Made by a program: the position numbers and the translations under genes. This document shows positions 5,404-6,982 of a stretch of DNA of 6,982 bases, piece after piece (positions within the stretch are counted from its first letter, which is position 1; each line of letters starts with the position of its first letter). The stretch is from assembly GCA_017958585.1 (NCBI GenBank), contig JAGDCK010000012.1, forward strand, positions 1 through 6,982. Reading direction: 5' to 3'. The notes under the pieces are model-generated. The model was not told the origin of the DNA, did not search any database, and saw nothing but the letters and a program-made list of their open reading frames with translations. The stretch is from Lachnospiraceae bacterium. GTDB taxonomy: Bacteria > Bacillota > Clostridia > Lachnospirales > Lachnospiraceae.

Positions 5404-6915
5404 ATGAATATATTGATAATTTTGCCATTTTTGGTGGGATTGTTGACCGGTATCGTATTGCTTGTCCTTTCCTTCAAAGATCACAAAGATAAATTCGACT
5501 TTGTCGGAAACGCAGAAGATGCTGCATCCAGAAAAAAACTCCATGAGTATGTGGCTATAATCCTGTTTTTAATGGCTGCGATCTCAATGGCTGTGGCGTT
5601 TTCGGGACAAAGCGAGATCGGGCTCTTTACCCTGGTTGATGGAATCTCCATATTTTTCAGGGTGGATAAAATAGGAGCTATGTTTGCGGTGGTTACAACC
5701 GTGGTATGGCTTGCGGTTTTGCTGTATTCCTTTAAGTATATGCAGCATGAGGAGAACGAAAAAAGGTTCTATGCCTTTTATATCCTTGCATACGGCGTTC
5801 TCATGTGCCTTGATTTTTCGGGAAATCTGATCACATTTTATATGTTTTATGAGCTTATGAGTCTCTCCACCATGCCTTTGGTATTCCATTCCGGTACCAG
5901 AGAATCCATTATGGCGGCGTATAAATATCTGTTTTATTCCCTGGCGGGAGCGTACTGTTCACTGTTTGGAATCTATGTTTTGCATGCATCCATGTCAGGC
6001 TCCCTTGCATTTAATCCCGGGGGAGCGGTAGTTTTCGGTTCACGTTTTTATGGCGGCGGATTACAGTTACTTGGTGTATTTTTGATGCTTATAGGCTTTG
6101 GAGCAAAAGCGGGAATGTTTCCCCTTCATGCATGGCTTACCGCGGCTCACCCTGTGGCACCATCCCCTGCTTCCGCAGCGCTTTCCGCAATTATCGTAAA
6201 GTGCGGTGTATTGGGAATCATCAGAGTGCTGTTCTTTGTGGTGGATTATAAAGCAATTGCGGGAACCTGGGTTCAATATACCTTTATGACCCTTACCCTT
6301 ATCACGGTATTTATGGGGTCGCTTCTTGCCTTTAGAGAAAAAGTGTTTAAAAAGAGGCTGGCATACTCCACGGTAAGCCAGGTTTCATACATTCTCTTTG
6401 GTCTGTCAACCTTTGATCCGGCCGCATTTACGGGGTCCCTTCTCCATGTGGTGGCCCATGCTTTTATAAAGTGCGGACTCTTCCTTACGGCAGGTATATT
6501 CCTCTTTAGGACAAAGGTGACCATGGCGGACGGCTATGTGGGCATCGGAAAGAGGATGCCGGTTACTCTGTGGAGCTATACCATCTGTTCTCTGGGACTT
6601 ATCGGTATCCCTCCCACGGCGGGCTTTATCAGCAAGTGGTATCTTGCAACGGGCGCACTTGATGCCGGTATCGGGGCATTCAGATATGTGGGTCCTGCGG
6701 TACTTTTGGTGAGCGCCCTGTTAACCGCAGGGTATCTTCTTCCCATAACCATGAAGGGATTTTTCCCCGGGGAAGGTTTTGAAGTTAAGGAAAAAGACAA
6801 ATTTGACATAATGACTGCCATGCTTTTACTGATGGCTGTTTTAGCTTTTGTGTTGGGAATGTTTCCCAATCCGCTTACGGACTTTGCAGGCAGCATCGTA
6901 AGCGAGATCATGTAG
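5404..6915 (+). CDS. Second antiporter-like subunit, HyfB/MbhH/NuoL-M type
   Basis: A 503-residue polytopic protein of the same superfamily as the preceding gene but clearly divergent from it. The helix 7-8 region reads PLHAWLTAAHPVAPSPASA (240-258), close to the PLHxWLxxAHPxAPSxxSA pattern of hydrogenase-type subunits (HycC/HyfB, MbhH) rather than MrpA. The charge axis is present: Glu150 in MFYELMS, Lys235 in GAKAGMFP, Lys266 in IVKCG, His348 and His352 with Lys356 in LLHVVAHAFIKCG, and Lys411 in GFISKWY. A hydrophilic loop (about 24-48) separates helices 1 and 2. It starts 15 nt after mrpD with a strong ribosome binding site. It could fill the place of the detached MrpA N-terminal domain or be the second H-type subunit of an Mbs-like complex. 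Family confident, exact role not. Confidence 0.85.
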   Translation: MNILIILPFLVGLLTGIVLLVLSFKDHKDKFDFVGNAEDAASRKKLHEYVAIILFLMAAISMAVAFSGQSEIGLFTLVDGISIFFRVDKIGAMFAVVTTVVWLAVLLYSFKYMQHEENEKRFYAFYILAYGVLMCLDFSGNLITFYMFYELMSLSTMPLVFHSGTRESIMAAYKYLFYSLAGAYCSLFGIYVLHASMSGSLAFNPGGAVVFGSRFYGGGLQLLGVFLMLIGFGAKAGMFPLHAWLTAAHPVAPSPASAALSAIIVKCGVLGIIRVLFFVVDYKAIAGTWVQYTFMTLTLITVFMGSLLAFREKVFKKRLAYSTVSQVSYILFGLSTFDPAAFTGSLLHVVAHAFIKCGLFLTAGIFLFRTKVTMADGYVGIGKRMPVTLWSYTICSLGLIGIPPTAGFISKWYLATGALDAGIGAFRYVGPAVLLVSALLTAGYLLPITMKGFFPGEGFEVKEKDKFDIMTAMLLLMAVLAFVLGMFPNPLTDFAGSIVSEIM

Positions 6916-6931
6916 AAAGGTGGGTAAATTT

Positions 6932-6982
6932 ATGAGTGCATATTTTATGATGGCAGCGGTAATGATCCCATTTTTCGGCGGA
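6932..6982 (+). CDS. Start of another membrane protein (3' end outside window)
   Basis: Seventeen codons are visible, reading MSAYFMMAAVMIPFFGG, a hydrophobic start typical of a first membrane helix. AAAGGTGGG (6916-6924) lies 7 nt upstream of the ATG, and the gene follows the previous stop by 16 nt, so it belongs to the same operon. The form would suit a third antiporter-like (NuoL/M/N) subunit, but 17 residues cannot prove this. Confidence 0.55.
   Translation, partial: MSAYFMMAAVMIPFFGG

Overview
The window (about 7 kb, all genes on the + strand) looks like chromosomal DNA of an anaerobic Firmicute. Clostridia, probably Lachnospiraceae-like, is my best guess. The grounds are strong AGGAGG-type ribosome binding sites before nearly every gene, moderate GC, a secreted SH3b-NlpC/P60 hydrolase, and a clostridial-looking Mrp/Mbh-type membrane module. 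The taxonomic call is inference; no rRNA or other marker is present.

Layout. Positions 2-853 hold the 3' part of a cell-wall hydrolase gene with two SH3b domains and an NlpC/P60 peptidase domain. Positions 854-1104 are intergenic. They contain a rho-independent terminator (869-907), a long palindrome that starts inside the terminator's T-run (903-942), a GC-rich patch with a near-direct repeat, another hairpin (1009-1030), and a probable promoter. From 1105 to the window end runs one tightly packed operon: mrpE, mrpF, mrpG, an mbhD-like gene, an mbhE-mrpB fusion, mrpC, mrpD, a second antiporter-like (NuoL/M/N superfamily) subunit, and the first 17 codons of another membrane protein. Genes overlap or are separated by at most 16 nt, so translation is probably coupled.

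How the genes work together. All operon products are membrane subunits of the family shared by Mrp Na+/H+ antiporters, membrane-bound hydrogenase (Mbh), the related sulfane-sulfur reductase (Mbs) and complex I. The E, F, G, B and C proteins form the small-subunit module that Mrp and Mbh associate with Na+ movement, while the two 14-TM-like subunits carry the Glu/Lys/His charge axis for proton movement.

The order E-F-G-MbhD-MbhE/MnhB-MnhC-MnhD matches that of the archaeal mbhA-H genes rather than the usual mrpABCDEFG order. The MbhD and MbhE parts, normally the C-terminal end of MrpA, are detached here, and MbhE is fused to MrpB behind a charged cytoplasmic-looking N-terminal extension. Whether this is a stand-alone antiporter or the membrane arm of an energy-converting redox complex depends on the genes beyond position 6982, which cannot be seen.
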